A DNA stretch of 64,000 nt from Pontibacter mucosus (GTDB lineage Bacteria; Bacteroidota; Bacteroidia; Cytophagales; Hymenobacteraceae): assembly GCF_003054055.1 (NCBI RefSeq), contig NZ_QBKI01000005.1, positions 124,001 to 188,000 of the forward strand, read 5' to 3'. Position numbers and translations under genes: made by a program. Each line of letters opens with the position of its first letter. Within the stretch, counting starts at the first letter, position 1. The notes under the pieces are model-generated. The model was not told the origin of the DNA, ran no database searches, and saw nothing but the letters and a program-made list of their open reading frames with translations. Below are positions 19,249 to 28,461 of this stretch, in pieces.

Positions 19249-20577
19249 TTAGGGCAGGCTGTCGAAATCTACAACAGGTGATGTTCCCGAGGTGGGTCTG
19301 CTGAAAATTGTGCCGATGGCCACCGTCTCGTCGAAAAAGCCGCCGTTTCGGAGGAAGAACTGCGCCCCCTCCCGGCCGCCACTGTAATCCAGGCGGTAGG
19401 CTCTTCTGGCAATGTCGTCACCGGTGAAACGGGCCTCGGTCAGTTCCACCCAGTTTCCGTCCACATCCCTGGCCCACTGGTTTTTATACAGCCCGCGGCG
19501 GCTGATGTGGCCCCGCGTATCCTGGAAATTCTCCAGAAACGAGTGCGGCCTCTTGTACCAGGTGTCGGTTTTGGGCCTTAAGAAGCTGGCAATCAGCTTC
19601 CATTTGCCCTCCTCGGGCGCGTAAAAGTATGCGGTATAGATGGTATTGCCTTTGCCGTCGGGCTCCACGGAGTTGAGGAAGCGGTAAGTGTTGCCGGCTT
19701 TCCAGTTATACTTAAAGTAGCTCTGCCCGCCAGAACCCTCGTTGCCGAACTCCCCGGTATACACGCCCTCTCCTTTTTTGAGTAGTTTTATCTTCTCCTC
19801 CTCAGGTATTTCCTCCGGGTTGTCGGTTACAAACGGGCTCCAGACAGAGAACAGCACCCGTCGCTCCGAAGGCGAATTAACCTGTATGCCGAAGTATCCT
19901 TCCCCAAAGCCATTGGCCATAAAGTAGGACCCGATTGGATCGTCGCCCTCCTGCACTTCCAGCTCACTGTAGAACCACTTAAAGTTTTTCTCTGCCGGCA
20001 ACGTATAGGAAAGGTGCACCGACGGTCCTCTCCTGCCCCAGTAGAACCTGCTGGCCTCGTTATCCTTCACAAAAGACAGCCCAAGCTCCTGATCCGCTTT
20101 CACGATCAGCTCTTTGACCGCTCCGTAGTTTTCGCCACGCTTCTGCAGCCCCTGCACGTCCACCTGCACATAGCCTGGTGCCTTCAGGTTATACTTTCCG
20201 GCATCCACTAACTGGTCTCCCGGCTTTACCTTTAGCTCCCGGCTCTGCCCGTCTATACTTACTTTGATGGTGCCTGCTGCCTGCTGCCCGCTGAAGGCCA
20301 GTTGCAGCTGAACCCTGCCTGCTTTCTCGGTTTTAAAGTATGTAGAGAAGATACTTTGCGGACTGCTCCAGCTCGTAATCCCATCCGTCGTTACCTTGTC
20401 CCCGGAACCTGTACCGGAGGTGAGGTAGGTGTTGCCCCCGAGCGGGATGGTGTAAACGGCGCTGCTGTTGGTTGCGGTGTCTGAAGTTCCTGCGGTTATA
20501 CTTTTGCTGGCGCAGGAGCTGAGCAGCACTGCCAGGCAAATCCAAAAGGCAAAGGAGACTCTGTAAGCTGTAGTCAT
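19249..20577 (-). CDS. DUF3472 (with DUF5077-like) lipoprotein
   Basis: The ATG at 20577 (MTTAYRVSFAFWICLAVLLSSC) gives a 442-residue lipoprotein with lipobox LSSC; the frame extends upstream to 20751 but without a sensible signal. Residues ~45-160 resemble DUF5077 (a jelly-roll region with IPLGGNTYLTS). The C-terminal half matches DUF3472, with FMANGFGEGYFGIQVNSPSERRVLFSVWSPF and FLRPKTDTWYKRPHSFLENF. Such proteins are thought to bind or process carbohydrate at the cell surface, but no activity is established. It stands alone. Confidence 0.82.
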   Translation of the reverse strand: MTTAYRVSFAFWICLAVLLSSCASKSITAGTSDTATNSSAVYTIPLGGNTYLTSGTGSGDKVTTDGITSWSSPQSIFSTYFKTEKAGRVQLQLAFSGQQAAGTIKVSIDGQSRELKVKPGDQLVDAGKYNLKAPGYVQVDVQGLQKRGENYGAVKELIVKADQELGLSFVKDNEASRFYWGRRGPSVHLSYTLPAEKNFKWFYSELEVQEGDDPIGSYFMANGFGEGYFGIQVNSPSERRVLFSVWSPFVTDNPEEIPEEEKIKLLKKGEGVYTGEFGNEGSGGQSYFKYNWKAGNTYRFLNSVEPDGKGNTIYTAYFYAPEEGKWKLIASFLRPKTDTWYKRPHSFLENFQDTRGHISRRGLYKNQWARDVDGNWVELTEARFTGDDIARRAYRLDYSGGREGAQFFLRNGGFFDETVAIGTIFSRPTSGTSPVVDFDSLP

Positions 20578-21227
20578 ATAAACTATATCTAAGTATGAGG
20601 GGCGTTCCCTTGGTTCATAAACCGGTGTGATTGCAGCCCCTGTAGAAGTATAGCAAGTATAAAACTGCAGCCGCGATGCTTTCCGAACACGCATCTTTAG
20701 CCATTTATACATGCCTTTACAGCTATCAAATACAGAAAATGTATTAAGCAATGCAAATATTAAATCAACTTTGTGTTAACGAACACGCAATTTGTTAAAT
20801 CATCTTCCGAAAGTATGGATTAAAGTATAGCTTGATCTGCGCGTGATGGGTTTTCTGCCAGCCTTATAGCGCGAGCGTCCTCGCTCGTGCTGAGTATAGG
20901 AGTGGCCTCTGGCCGTTGTATGAATTATCTCTGCTGTTCCGGATTTGCACTCCGGAACCACATACTATGAGGATTTATAATCAGCTTGCCTACCAAAAGC
21001 CCTAGCCGTTGCCGCTGCGGATTGCAAATCCGCGGTTCCTATACTTTCGGATTGCAAATCCGAAAGAGCATTTGTCATCCTCGGAAAGTAGATCTTATAG
21101 TATAGCAGCGCTTTACACTGCCTCGCTCCGCCTCGAACTGGCGGGACAACTATTCCTATCTCACCAAATAGAAAAAGGGAGACGCCTTCCAGAGCCTCCC
21201 TACTGTTTATACTTGAGCACGTCTGTA
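20578..21227. other. Gene-free spacer with four palindromes
   Basis: Nothing coding. The upstream region of the lipoprotein gene (20578-20800) is AT-rich. It is followed by CGAGCG-tcct-CGCTCG (20872-20887), GTTCCGGATTTGCACTCCGGAAC-type palindrome (20936-20958), GCGGATTGCAAATCCGC (21017-21033) and TTTCGGATTGCAAATCCGAAA-type palindrome (21045-21065), with TATACTT words between them. Confidence 0.75.
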
Positions 21228-23246
21228 CTAGAATCCCATACTTAGCTGCACAAACATATTTCGTCCCGGGCGGGTAATCTGCCCCCAGTCGAGGTGCTCG
21301 CGGTAATTGACGTTGAAGATGTTTTCCACGCCTGCGTTGAGCTGCCATACTTTCCTGGCGGTCTCTTTCTGGTAACCAGCGCGCAGGTGCCAGAGCATGA
21401 AGGGTTCGGTCGGCTGCTCCCCGAAACTTTCGCTGTTACGGTGCTGGGCGGCAGCTATTTCCGTTTCCCCCTGCACCCAAAGGTTATCCCCGAAGTACTT
21501 ACGGAGCGAGCTTACGTGGCGGAGCGGGGCAATCATGGGCAGCGGCTCACCGGCGGCGTCCCTTCCGTAGCTATACTTTAGCGTGCTTACCAATTGGGTA
21601 TACCCGTTGATGTTGTACACGGCACTGGCCTCGGCCCCCATCAGGAGCGCATAAGGGGCATTATAGTATACTTTCACGCCGCGTGCGCCCATGGTCATAG
21701 CGCTTAGCTCGGGCTTGTAGGCACCCACAATGTAGTTCTCCACCTTAGAGGCGTAGGCTGTAGCCTGCACCCGCACCTTCGGCTCCTGCCAGGACAAGGT
21801 AAACTCTCCCTGCATGCCTCGCTCCGGCTTCAGATCCGGGTTGCCCACATAGTCGTAGCCATCAAACTGACTGAAGAGGTAGAAGCCGTAGAGCTCGCTG
21901 GCAGTTGGTGTACGCCCGTTTATCCCCCCGGAAATAGATGCTTTAAGTTTTTTGTATACCATGCGGCTTAGCTGCACCGTGGCAGCCGGAATCACGAACT
22001 GGCGCTCGGTGCCGGTAGAACCAAACACGGCCATCTGGTCGCGGCCCTCGCGGCTGGTAACCGAGAAGTCGGACACATTCAGGCGGCTGTTGAGCTGCAG
22101 CTGGGTTTTGGCGTTTACCTGCCAGCTATACTGTGCCGCCACCCCCGACTGCAGCTGCCGGTTGTTGGGCCAGGTGAGCATGAACATAGGGGCCTGTCCT
22201 TCCTGGTACATCGTCATGGAGGCCTCCAGGTATGAAGCTGAAGCGTCGGCACGCACACTTAGCTGCTGGTTGGCTCCCGGAGCGGTGGTGCCCTCCACAT
22301 AGAGGCCGCTGGTTCGGCTCAACCCGGGCATATCCATCCGCACCGGCAGATCCGGTCGGGCACTGTCGTCCATGGAGTGGGCGATGCGGTTGGCATAAAG
22401 ACGAGCCTCCAGCCGGGTCCAGCGCCTTTCCTCATTTTCCCGCACCAGACTAAGCGATCCTATGCGCGCCTTGGCCGTTCCCACATCCATCGGCAGGGCC
22501 GGAAAACCAATGTTCCAGCCGTCATCCGCAATAAAATCAGCTTTCAGTATCAGGTCGTCCTGCAGCAAAAACTTGCCGTTGAGGGCTATGTTGGCCTTCT
22601 CGTACTGTGAATAAAGCACCTTGTCACCGTTGCCGTTGCGGTAATTTTGGGCGTTCCGGTACGTGCCCGAGGCACGCAGGCCCCAGACTGGAGTGGCATA
22701 GTTCAAACGCAAACCGCCTAGTACCGCATTGGCCGCAGACTGATAGCCTGTACTTACAGCACCCGAAAGTTTGGGTTCATCTGCCAGCTCTGCCTCTGCC
22801 AGCTTCATGTTAAGGCTACCACCAATGGCTGTGCCCTGCATCGCGCTGCCGCCGGCTGTTTGTACTTCTATACTTTGCAGGTTAAGCGGCTCGATGTAAA
22901 TGGTGGCGGGGTCCATTTTATCGGTACAGGCGCCCTGTATGCGCATGCCATCCAGCGTTACGCTTACCTGGCTGGCACTGTAGGCCCGGATGGTGGGCTC
23001 CATGCCATAGCTGCCCCGGCGTATAAAAGATACCTCCGGCATGCGCGATAGCAGTTCCTCGGTGGTGGCCGCTTTGTTGGCGGTGTAAAACTCCTGCAGG
23101 TGTTGCTGGTGGTTGTGCCTTTTGGTTGATATGGCTACCTCTTGCAGTAGAATCGTGCGGATAGAGTCAGCAGGTATGGGTTGTAACTGGGCCCAGGCTG
23201 GCAGTGCCGCCAACGCAAAAGTCCCAATCAGGATAGGCGTTTTCAT
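21228..23246 (-). CDS. TonB-dependent outer-membrane receptor, probably for copper
   Basis: Receptor of 672 residues with signal peptide (cleavage near PAWAQ), a TonB-box-like start (LQEVAISTKR), plug domain (residues ~45-150) and a beta-barrel ending in a terminal aromatic (VQLSMGF). It lacks the N-terminal carboxypeptidase-like domain of SusC proteins. The plug contains GACTDKMDPATIYIEPLNL, resembling the CxxxMDPxT segment of the copper receptors OprC/NosA. It is the last gene of an operon with a Met/His-rich YtkA-like lipoprotein and a Cys-rich small protein, which supports a metal substrate. The metal is an inference. Confidence 0.85.
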   Translation of the reverse strand: MKTPILIGTFALAALPAWAQLQPIPADSIRTILLQEVAISTKRHNHQQHLQEFYTANKAATTEELLSRMPEVSFIRRGSYGMEPTIRAYSASQVSVTLDGMRIQGACTDKMDPATIYIEPLNLQSIEVQTAGGSAMQGTAIGGSLNMKLAEAELADEPKLSGAVSTGYQSAANAVLGGLRLNYATPVWGLRASGTYRNAQNYRNGNGDKVLYSQYEKANIALNGKFLLQDDLILKADFIADDGWNIGFPALPMDVGTAKARIGSLSLVRENEERRWTRLEARLYANRIAHSMDDSARPDLPVRMDMPGLSRTSGLYVEGTTAPGANQQLSVRADASASYLEASMTMYQEGQAPMFMLTWPNNRQLQSGVAAQYSWQVNAKTQLQLNSRLNVSDFSVTSREGRDQMAVFGSTGTERQFVIPAATVQLSRMVYKKLKASISGGINGRTPTASELYGFYLFSQFDGYDYVGNPDLKPERGMQGEFTLSWQEPKVRVQATAYASKVENYIVGAYKPELSAMTMGARGVKVYYNAPYALLMGAEASAVYNINGYTQLVSTLKYSYGRDAAGEPLPMIAPLRHVSSLRKYFGDNLWVQGETEIAAAQHRNSESFGEQPTEPFMLWHLRAGYQKETARKVWQLNAGVENIFNVNYREHLDWGQITRPGRNMFVQLSMGF

Positions 23247-23317
23247 GTCCTTCGCTGTTAAGATTATTGGATGGCAGCCGTACTTATGGCTATTGCTTCA
23301 GCACGGCTGCCGGCCTG

Positions 23318-24127
23318 CTAAAAATTGACTTCGAAGTATACTTTGCCTGCTTCCTCAGTGCCGTCCTTTAGTGTCAGGTGCAAGTGCCACAAGCCCGTCA
23401 TCGTGAAGTTTACCTTGCCTATGTAGTGCCCGCCACTCTGATGCACCGGGTTCACATTGTTGGGGGAGCCATGGCCCATAGCAGGCATTTCGGGATTGAG
23501 CTCCAGTGTCAGCTTGCTCTCTGCCGGGAAGTCCATCATGTTGTTTACCCGGTATACTGCCACTTCCAGATCATTCACGCCAACTTTGGGCTGCTGCGGC
23601 TGCAGGTAAGCCACAAAGTACTTGGCCCCGTCTGTCTTCGATACAAAAGATTTGAGGCGGGAGGTGGCTGGCTCGAAGACCGTTACAGGCACTGTCGCTT
23701 TGGTTTTCCGTCCATCGGCCTCTACTTCTACTACCAATGTCCAGGACCCCATTTCGCCGGAGGGCATGGTAAAAACTACTGCCCCACTGAATAGTCCATC
23801 CACCGCACGGTCGGTGGCCGGGTTTTCTACCGGAGCCGCATGCTGCTTGTCCATCATGTGCATCATGGGTTGCAGTTTTATACTTGCCTGTTCTATCCGT
23901 TTGCCGGAGGCAGCATCGAACAGGGCAATGTGCAGCGGGTTATAGCCGGTATAAAGTTTGTCTGTGCTGTATACTTCTACTTTGATGTCGGCCGTTTCCG
24001 TCTGGCCTTCGGCAATTTTCTGGTAGTTTATCGTTGGCATGGGCGCAACATCCTCAGAGTCGCAGCCGGTTGAGAAAAATGCTATCAGTGCGAGGGCCCA
24101 CAAGGTGAGCCAGTTATACTTTTTCAT
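23318..24127 (-). CDS. YtkA/FixH-like Met/His-rich lipoprotein
   Basis: A 269-residue lipoprotein (lipobox STGC, Cys22) made of two tandem beta-sandwich units that look like the YtkA/FixH fold: one around residues 45-145, ending GEMGSWTLVVEVE, and one around 160-265, ending TGLWHLHLTLKDG. Potential metal-binding clusters are QPMMHMMDKQH near residue 88 and NPEMPAMGHGS near 210. Homologous domains occur with copper import and oxidase maturation genes. It sits between a small Cys-rich protein and a TonB receptor in one operon. Copper capture in the envelope is the best reading, not proven. Confidence 0.75.
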   Translation of the reverse strand: MKKYNWLTLWALALIAFFSTGCDSEDVAPMPTINYQKIAEGQTETADIKVEVYSTDKLYTGYNPLHIALFDAASGKRIEQASIKLQPMMHMMDKQHAAPVENPATDRAVDGLFSGAVVFTMPSGEMGSWTLVVEVEADGRKTKATVPVTVFEPATSRLKSFVSKTDGAKYFVAYLQPQQPKVGVNDLEVAVYRVNNMMDFPAESKLTLELNPEMPAMGHGSPNNVNPVHQSGGHYIGKVNFTMTGLWHLHLTLKDGTEEAGKVYFEVNF

Positions 24128-24304
24128 GATGCTTATACTTCTTTGTCCCCTGATGCAGGGTAATAATTGGATATAGGTTTAGCTGGCGGGGCGCAAGGGG
24201 GCCACGCATAAGTATGCTTCCACGTTTCTGTGGGGGCAGGTAGAGTCCCATTTAGTGGCAACGGCACGTCAGGTCGCGCTGCGGAGGGACGCAGGAATGG
24301 CAGC

Positions 24305-24676
24305 TTATATCCGTGGAGGGTGAAAGCAGTCGGAGAGGTAGGCGCTATAGTAGGCTCCGCTGCTAAAAGTATAATACAGGGTAGTTTCGGGATTAGCCGG
24401 GAGAAGCGGGCTCCAGAAGATCGTTGGGGCTGTAAAGGGGCTTATCTCCAGCTTCAGGCTGAGCCCTGAAGCGTTGCTGTCAGGCGCATCCGCCTTCTGT
24501 AGTTCGTTTTTGAGATAGCACTTGCCCTCACATTCCAGTTCAGGCCTGTCCCTGTTCTCGCAGAGCACCGCGGCAATGTAGGCTTTGTTAGCGAAATAAG
24601 ACGAGAACACGATGCCCTTGTAGGTTACCTGCAAGGTTAAGAGCAGAAGCAATATGGCAGCTATCGTAGGTCTCAT
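24305..24676 (-). CDS. Small Cys-containing membrane/exported protein, operon head
   Basis: A 123-residue protein with an N-terminal hydrophobic segment (AAILLLLLTLQ) and the motif CENRDRPELECEGKCYLKNELQ near residues 39-60. That spacing, C...C.GKCYL, is shared by small Bacteroidota proteins I associate with envelope copper genes, though I cannot name a characterised member. The C-terminal half is hydrophobic/aromatic. Its ATG follows a TACCTTTG -7 box by only eight bases, so the message is probably leaderless or nearly so. Confidence 0.65.
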   Translation of the reverse strand: MRPTIAAILLLLLTLQVTYKGIVFSSYFANKAYIAAVLCENRDRPELECEGKCYLKNELQKADAPDSNASGLSLKLEISPFTAPTIFWSPLLPANPETTLYYTFSSGAYYSAYLSDCFHPPRI

Positions 24677-25124
24677 TTCAATGGCAAAGGTAGGGCTGCG
24701 TATTTCCTAATTAAATGACATCCATCACTTTGACTTACAGCAATTGTCAGCATCGCCACAAGTATAAGTCACAGGCAAGGCCTTATATGCTCTTGCATCT
24801 GCCTTAGGTACAAATCACCTATAAGTATAATGGCCGTTGGAGGGATGAACGAGCATTACGCCAGAACTTGGTTCTTTCAAGGAAGCGCAGACGCAGCGAG
24901 TTTACCACCATTTTAGGGGCTTGTGCTGCCCTCCAAAAGGCTGCCTGAGCTAAGCAGGGCGAACAACTTAGGCTTTATCCAAAATCATCAACCACATTTT
25001 ACGCTTAGGTTTCTGCGTTTAAATGCGATTAACTTAATATATTACGGACTTATCTGATAGATGCTATGGCAAGGAGTCTCCTAACCGGCTCGTCACCTAT
25101 CGCACTTCACCCTTGTCAAAATAG
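24677..25124. other. Divergent spacer, no gene seen
   Basis: About 450 bases between the copper-type operon and the acyltransferase. It carries the operon promoter at 24685 and a few AAGTATAA words (near 24760 and 24820). I see no RNA gene or repeat in it. Confidence 0.6.
24685..24692 (-). promoter_or_regulatory. TAnnTTTG -7 box of the putative copper operon
   Basis: Reads TACCTTTG on the minus strand, ending eight bases before the ATG at 24676. A -33 TTG at usual spacing is not evident. Confidence 0.5.
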
Positions 25125-26237
25125 ATGAATAAGCTTAAAGTAAACACGGGAAACCTGGAGGCTAACTCGGGCCTTCTCAAACCAAAACAGCATTTTGTTA
25201 TCCTAGATGGACTGAGAGGAGTAGCGGCTCTGGCTGTTGTCATTTTCCATTTCATGGAGTGGGTTCACCCGCCAGACTCCGGCAAAATTTTCATCGGGCA
25301 TGGCTTCCTGGCCGTAGACTTCTTTTTCTGCCTGTCAGGGTTTGTTATCGGGTACGCCTACGACGACCGCATCGGTAAAATGGGCGTTAAGGAATTCTTT
25401 AAATCAAGGCTGATAAGGCTGCACCCGCTCGTCATACTTGGTTCGGTATTGGGCCTGCTGGCTTTCCTCTTCGATCCGTTCGCCGCTCCTGCTGATGCTT
25501 ATACCGCAGGCGGGCTTTTCCTGGTTTTCCTTTGCTCTGCCCTCCTCATTCCCTATCCGGTGATGGAAGAGCGTGCGTTCAACCTGTTCGGCCTCAATGC
25601 CCCTTCGTGGTCCTTGTTCTGGGAATACGTTGCTAACATTGTGTATGCCCTTGTCCTCTACAGGCTCTCCCGCCGCAGTTTAATTGTGCTGACAGCCCTG
25701 GCAGCGATTACCCTTTGTTTTGTTAGCTACCGTGCAGGAAACCTCTTGGGCGGCTGGGCAGGAGAGAACTTCCTGGACGGCGGTGCGCGTATCGCCTACT
25801 CCTTCTCCGCTGGCCTGCTGATCTACCGTTCTAACTGGATTATCAAAAACAACCTTGGGTTCATCGGCCTGGCAGTTCTGCTCTCGCTGGCCTTTGTGAT
25901 GCCCCATTTTGATGGATGGAACTGGGCTACAGAGGCGGTGGTTGTCCTATTTTATTTCCCGCTACTTGTTGCATTGGGAGCCGGGTCCAGCTTGTCGCCA
26001 GGAGTTAAAAAGCTCTGCGTGTTTTCCGGAAATATCTCCTACCCCCTCTACATGACGCACTACGCCGTTATCTGGATATTTGGCAACTATTTCACGAGCC
26101 AAAAGCCCGGAACAAACGAGCTGTTTCTTATCGTGTCGGTAGGAACACTTCTGTTGGTGGGCTTTGCCTATATCGTGATGGTGGTGTATGATGTGCCTGT
26201 AAGAAGGTACCTGAGCAGCAAGAGGCACCAAAAGTAA
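25125..26237 (+). CDS. Acyltransferase 3 family membrane protein (OafA/YrhL type)
   Basis: Integral membrane acyltransferase of 370 residues with about ten hydrophobic segments. The family signature is complete: LDGLRGVAALAVVIFHF near residue 28, with the catalytic-type His, FLAVDFFFCLSGFVIGYAY near 62, and RLIRLHPLVILG near 93. These enzymes O-acylate sugars of polysaccharide, LPS or other envelope molecules. No periplasmic SGNH extension is fused. It stands alone, so the acceptor is unknown. Confidence 0.9.
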   Translation: MNKLKVNTGNLEANSGLLKPKQHFVILDGLRGVAALAVVIFHFMEWVHPPDSGKIFIGHGFLAVDFFFCLSGFVIGYAYDDRIGKMGVKEFFKSRLIRLHPLVILGSVLGLLAFLFDPFAAPADAYTAGGLFLVFLCSALLIPYPVMEERAFNLFGLNAPSWSLFWEYVANIVYALVLYRLSRRSLIVLTALAAITLCFVSYRAGNLLGGWAGENFLDGGARIAYSFSAGLLIYRSNWIIKNNLGFIGLAVLLSLAFVMPHFDGWNWATEAVVVLFYFPLLVALGAGSSLSPGVKKLCVFSGNISYPLYMTHYAVIWIFGNYFTSQKPGTNELFLIVSVGTLLLVGFAYIVMVVYDVPVRRYLSSKRHQK

Positions 26238-26262
26238 AACTTATACTTTACCCACGCCTACC

Positions 26263-26323
26263 AAAACGGCCAGCGGAGGTGTATGTGATGCAGCATATAA
26301 GCCTCTTCTGGCCGTTTTCTTTT
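26263..26323 (+). terminator. Terminator of the acyltransferase gene
   Basis: Long stem AAAACGGCCAGcGGAGG / CCTCttCTGGCCGTTTT with a large loop, followed by cTTTTTG. Confidence 0.8.
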
Positions 26324-26633
26324 TGAGTGAGAGTAATCCGGTTCCCAAGGGCGTTTGTTTATGCTTCTGTTGTATCAAGCAGAGAAGCGCTTAGCGTTCG
26401 GGCAACTAGAAGGAACAAAGGAGCTTGCTGTTTCATCCTCTGCCCCTATTGCCAAGGGTTTATTTGGCTATAAATCTTTAGAATGGAAATAATGTGTTAC
26501 CGTTAGTATAGGAGCATAACAGTGTGCCAAAAATCACACGCAAAGTGTGCCAACTTTAATTCAAAGGCAACCTAAATGACTGTTGGGCTTTGTGGGAATG
26601 AAAGTGAAGTTATCCGAATTTGACGTCCTAGGA
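26324..26633. other. Spacer before the tRNA cluster, no gene seen
   Basis: About 310 bases of moderately AT-rich sequence with no coding frame. It contains two close GTGTGCCAA-type words (26521 and 26549), possibly a chance repeat. Confidence 0.5.
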
Positions 26634-26670
26634 CATAAAAAAACCCTCTCTACATGCCGTAAAGAGGGTT
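26634..26670 (-). terminator. Terminator after tRNA-Arg
   Basis: On the minus strand AACCCTCT / AGAGGGTT closes a hairpin followed by a run of seven T. Confidence 0.85.
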
Positions 26671-26686
26671 CGTAATGTTTAAACCG

Positions 26687-26760
26687 TGATCCCGTTTGGA
26701 TTCGAACCAAAGACCTACTGCTTAGAAGGCAGTTGCTCTATCCAGCTGAGCTACGAGACC
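26687..26760 (-). tRNA. tRNA-Arg(TCT)
   Basis: A 74-base cloverleaf: acceptor GGTCTCG / CGGGATC with one G-T pair, D-arm AGCTCAGCTGGATAGAGC, anticodon arm ACTGC-CTTCTAA-GCAGT with anticodon TCT, and T-arm GGTTCGAATCC. Discriminator A. CCA is not encoded. Confidence 0.95.
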
Positions 26761-26797
26761 AGCGTTTGTCAGGAGAGCAGATGCTCTACCCTTAAAC

Positions 26798-26829
26798 AAA
26801 AAATTTCGGAATCTCTTCCGAAATTTTTT
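26798..26829. terminator. Hairpin between tRNA-Pro and tRNA-Arg
   Basis: Perfect stem AAATTTCGGAA / TTCCGAAATTT with A-run and T-run, so bidirectional. It suggests the tRNAs are separate transcription units. Confidence 0.75.
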
Positions 26830-26831
26830 AG

Positions 26832-26905
26832 TCGGGGTGGCAGGATTCGAACCTACGACCTCCACATCCCAAATGTGGCGCGATACCGGGCTACGCTACA
26901 CCCCG
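26832..26905 (-). tRNA. tRNA-Pro(TGG)
   Basis: A 74-base cloverleaf: acceptor CGGGGTG / CACCCCG, D-arm AGCGTAGCCCGGTATCGCG, anticodon arm CCACA-TTTGGGA-TGTGG with anticodon TGG, T-arm AGGTTCGAATCCT. CCA is not encoded. Confidence 0.95.
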
Positions 26906-27028
26906 AACTATGGTTTCGCTTTCGGACTTTCCGGTGTTTGAACCGTGTTATCTGATTGCGATGCAAAACTAAGGAAGATTTCAGACTAGCAAAAGTTTTT
27001 TTCAACTTTTTTTCATCGTCATCCTGCT

Positions 27029-27116
<88 letters not shown>

Positions 27117-27308
27117 GTGGAAAAATCTCTTACTGCTTAAGAGACTGCAAACATACTACATCGTTCCGTACAACGCAATACCCTCCGGCAAAATTCCAGC
27201 TAAACATTTCATCTCCCCTCCCCCCTCAAAAGCTAAGTCATTGATCCATCAGCCCTTCATTTGAGGAAAATTCTTCAGAATTTTTTCAAAAACCCTGCTA
27301 TACTATGT

Positions 27309-27354
27309 AAGCGCCCTTTTCCAGTTATAGAAAAGCGCCCTTTTCCAGTTATAG
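27309..27354. repeat. 24-base period direct repeat, two copies
   Basis: The unit AAGCGCCCTTTTCCAGTTATAG occurs twice head to tail, spaced by AA, in the gene-free stretch 27117-27489. It is probably a simple local duplication. Nothing else is seen in that stretch except the promoter of the next gene. Confidence 0.9.
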
Positions 27355-27427
27355 AAAAGGACATCCACTATAGCTGGCCCCCCCTATTGAAAAAATGACC
27401 CTCCGCTGCAGTATGGTGGCGGTTTAG

Positions 27428-27435
27428 TATATTTG
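27428..27435 (+). promoter_or_regulatory. TAnnTTTG -7 box of the bat genes
   Basis: TATATTTG, an exact consensus match, 54 bases before the batB-type start. No clear -33 TTG. Confidence 0.5.
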
Positions 27436-27489
27436 TAGCTGTGGCACGGGGTTTCCCATACCCTGGCGCCTCTAATTAACTACTTTATA

Positions 27490-28461
27490 ATGACCTGGTA
27501 TCAGAGCCTGACCTTGCTGGAGCTACTGCTTGGCGCCACCTTTCTGGTGTTGTACGCCGGCTATCTGCTGCGTGTGCGCAGGGTGGCGCTGTTCTTTAAG
27601 CAACGGCCACACGGGGTCTGGTTTAAGTTCCTGCTACGCCACCTGTACCTGGTGCTGATTATCATTGCCATACTCGGCCCCTCGTTCGGCGCCATGAAAA
27701 AGGAGATCCGCACCATCGGCAAGGACCTTTACATCGCCGTGGACCTTTCGCTTTCCATGGACGCGACGGATGTGCAGCCCTCGAGGCTGGAGCGGGCAAA
27801 GCACGTTACCCAGCGCCTGATCACCCGCTTTAACTCCGACCGCATCGGGCTGATGGTTTTCTCTGACGAGGCGCATATCCAGAGCCCGCTTACCTACGAC
27901 CAGAACGCCCTGCAACTCTATACCCAAACACTGCGCACCAGCCTGCTCCCCCACACCGGCACCAGCTATGCCCCTGTGCTGGAGCTGGCCCTGGATAAAC
28001 TCCGGCAGCGCTCCAACACCGCCGAAGAAGAGCAAAAGGCCCGGGTGCTGGTGCTCATCAGCGACGGGGAGGATTTTGGCAGCGATGTAACAAGGCTGGC
28101 CGGGCAACTTCAGCGGGAAAACATACGGGTGTATGCACTCGGAATCGGCACAACGGAGGGAGGCCGCATCCCGGTAGGGCAAGCCTTTAAAACTGACCAG
28201 GAAGGCAGGGAGGTGGTAACTAAACTAAAGCCGGAGCCCCTGGAGCAACTGGCAGAGTTAACGGGTGGCGCTTACTTCGAGGTGAATGACCGCGTGAGCG
28301 AAACAAGCAAGCTCATCAGCACCATCAATAACATTGAGGGCGAGCTGCGCGAGAGTAAAACCATCGATGTGACCGCCAACAAGTATGTATACCCGCTGGT
28401 GCTGGCCCTGTTCCTCATCCTGCTGGACATCCTGATCACCGTAAAACTTATCCGGATATGA
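27490..28461 (+). CDS. von Willebrand factor A domain membrane protein (BatB-like)
   Basis: A 323-residue protein with two membrane segments near the N-terminus (about 8-28 and 46-64), a VWA domain (about 80-285) and a C-terminal membrane helix (YPLVLALFLILLDILITV). The metal-ion-dependent adhesion site is intact: DLSLSMD near residue 85, TGTS near 157 and SDGED near 193. This is the BatA/BatB layout, linked in Bacteroidota and Leptospira to the bat operon (aerotolerance/stress). The next gene overlaps by four bases (ATGA) and encodes the TPR partner BatC. Confidence 0.88.
   Translation: MTWYQSLTLLELLLGATFLVLYAGYLLRVRRVALFFKQRPHGVWFKFLLRHLYLVLIIIAILGPSFGAMKKEIRTIGKDLYIAVDLSLSMDATDVQPSRLERAKHVTQRLITRFNSDRIGLMVFSDEAHIQSPLTYDQNALQLYTQTLRTSLLPHTGTSYAPVLELALDKLRQRSNTAEEEQKARVLVLISDGEDFGSDVTRLAGQLQRENIRVYALGIGTTEGGRIPVGQAFKTDQEGREVVTKLKPEPLEQLAELTGGAYFEVNDRVSETSKLISTINNIEGELRESKTIDVTANKYVYPLVLALFLILLDILITVKLIRI

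Noticed and set aside
26762..26795. tRNA-like words (GGTAGAGCATCTGCTC on the minus strand) next to tRNA-Arg
   Set aside because: Only a D-arm-like stretch; no acceptor, anticodon arm or T-arm can be formed. At best a decayed tRNA.
27309..27354. Attachment-site duplication next to the tRNA cluster
   Set aside because: The 22-base repeat is immediately tandem and not part of a tRNA; there is no integrase or island between the copies.
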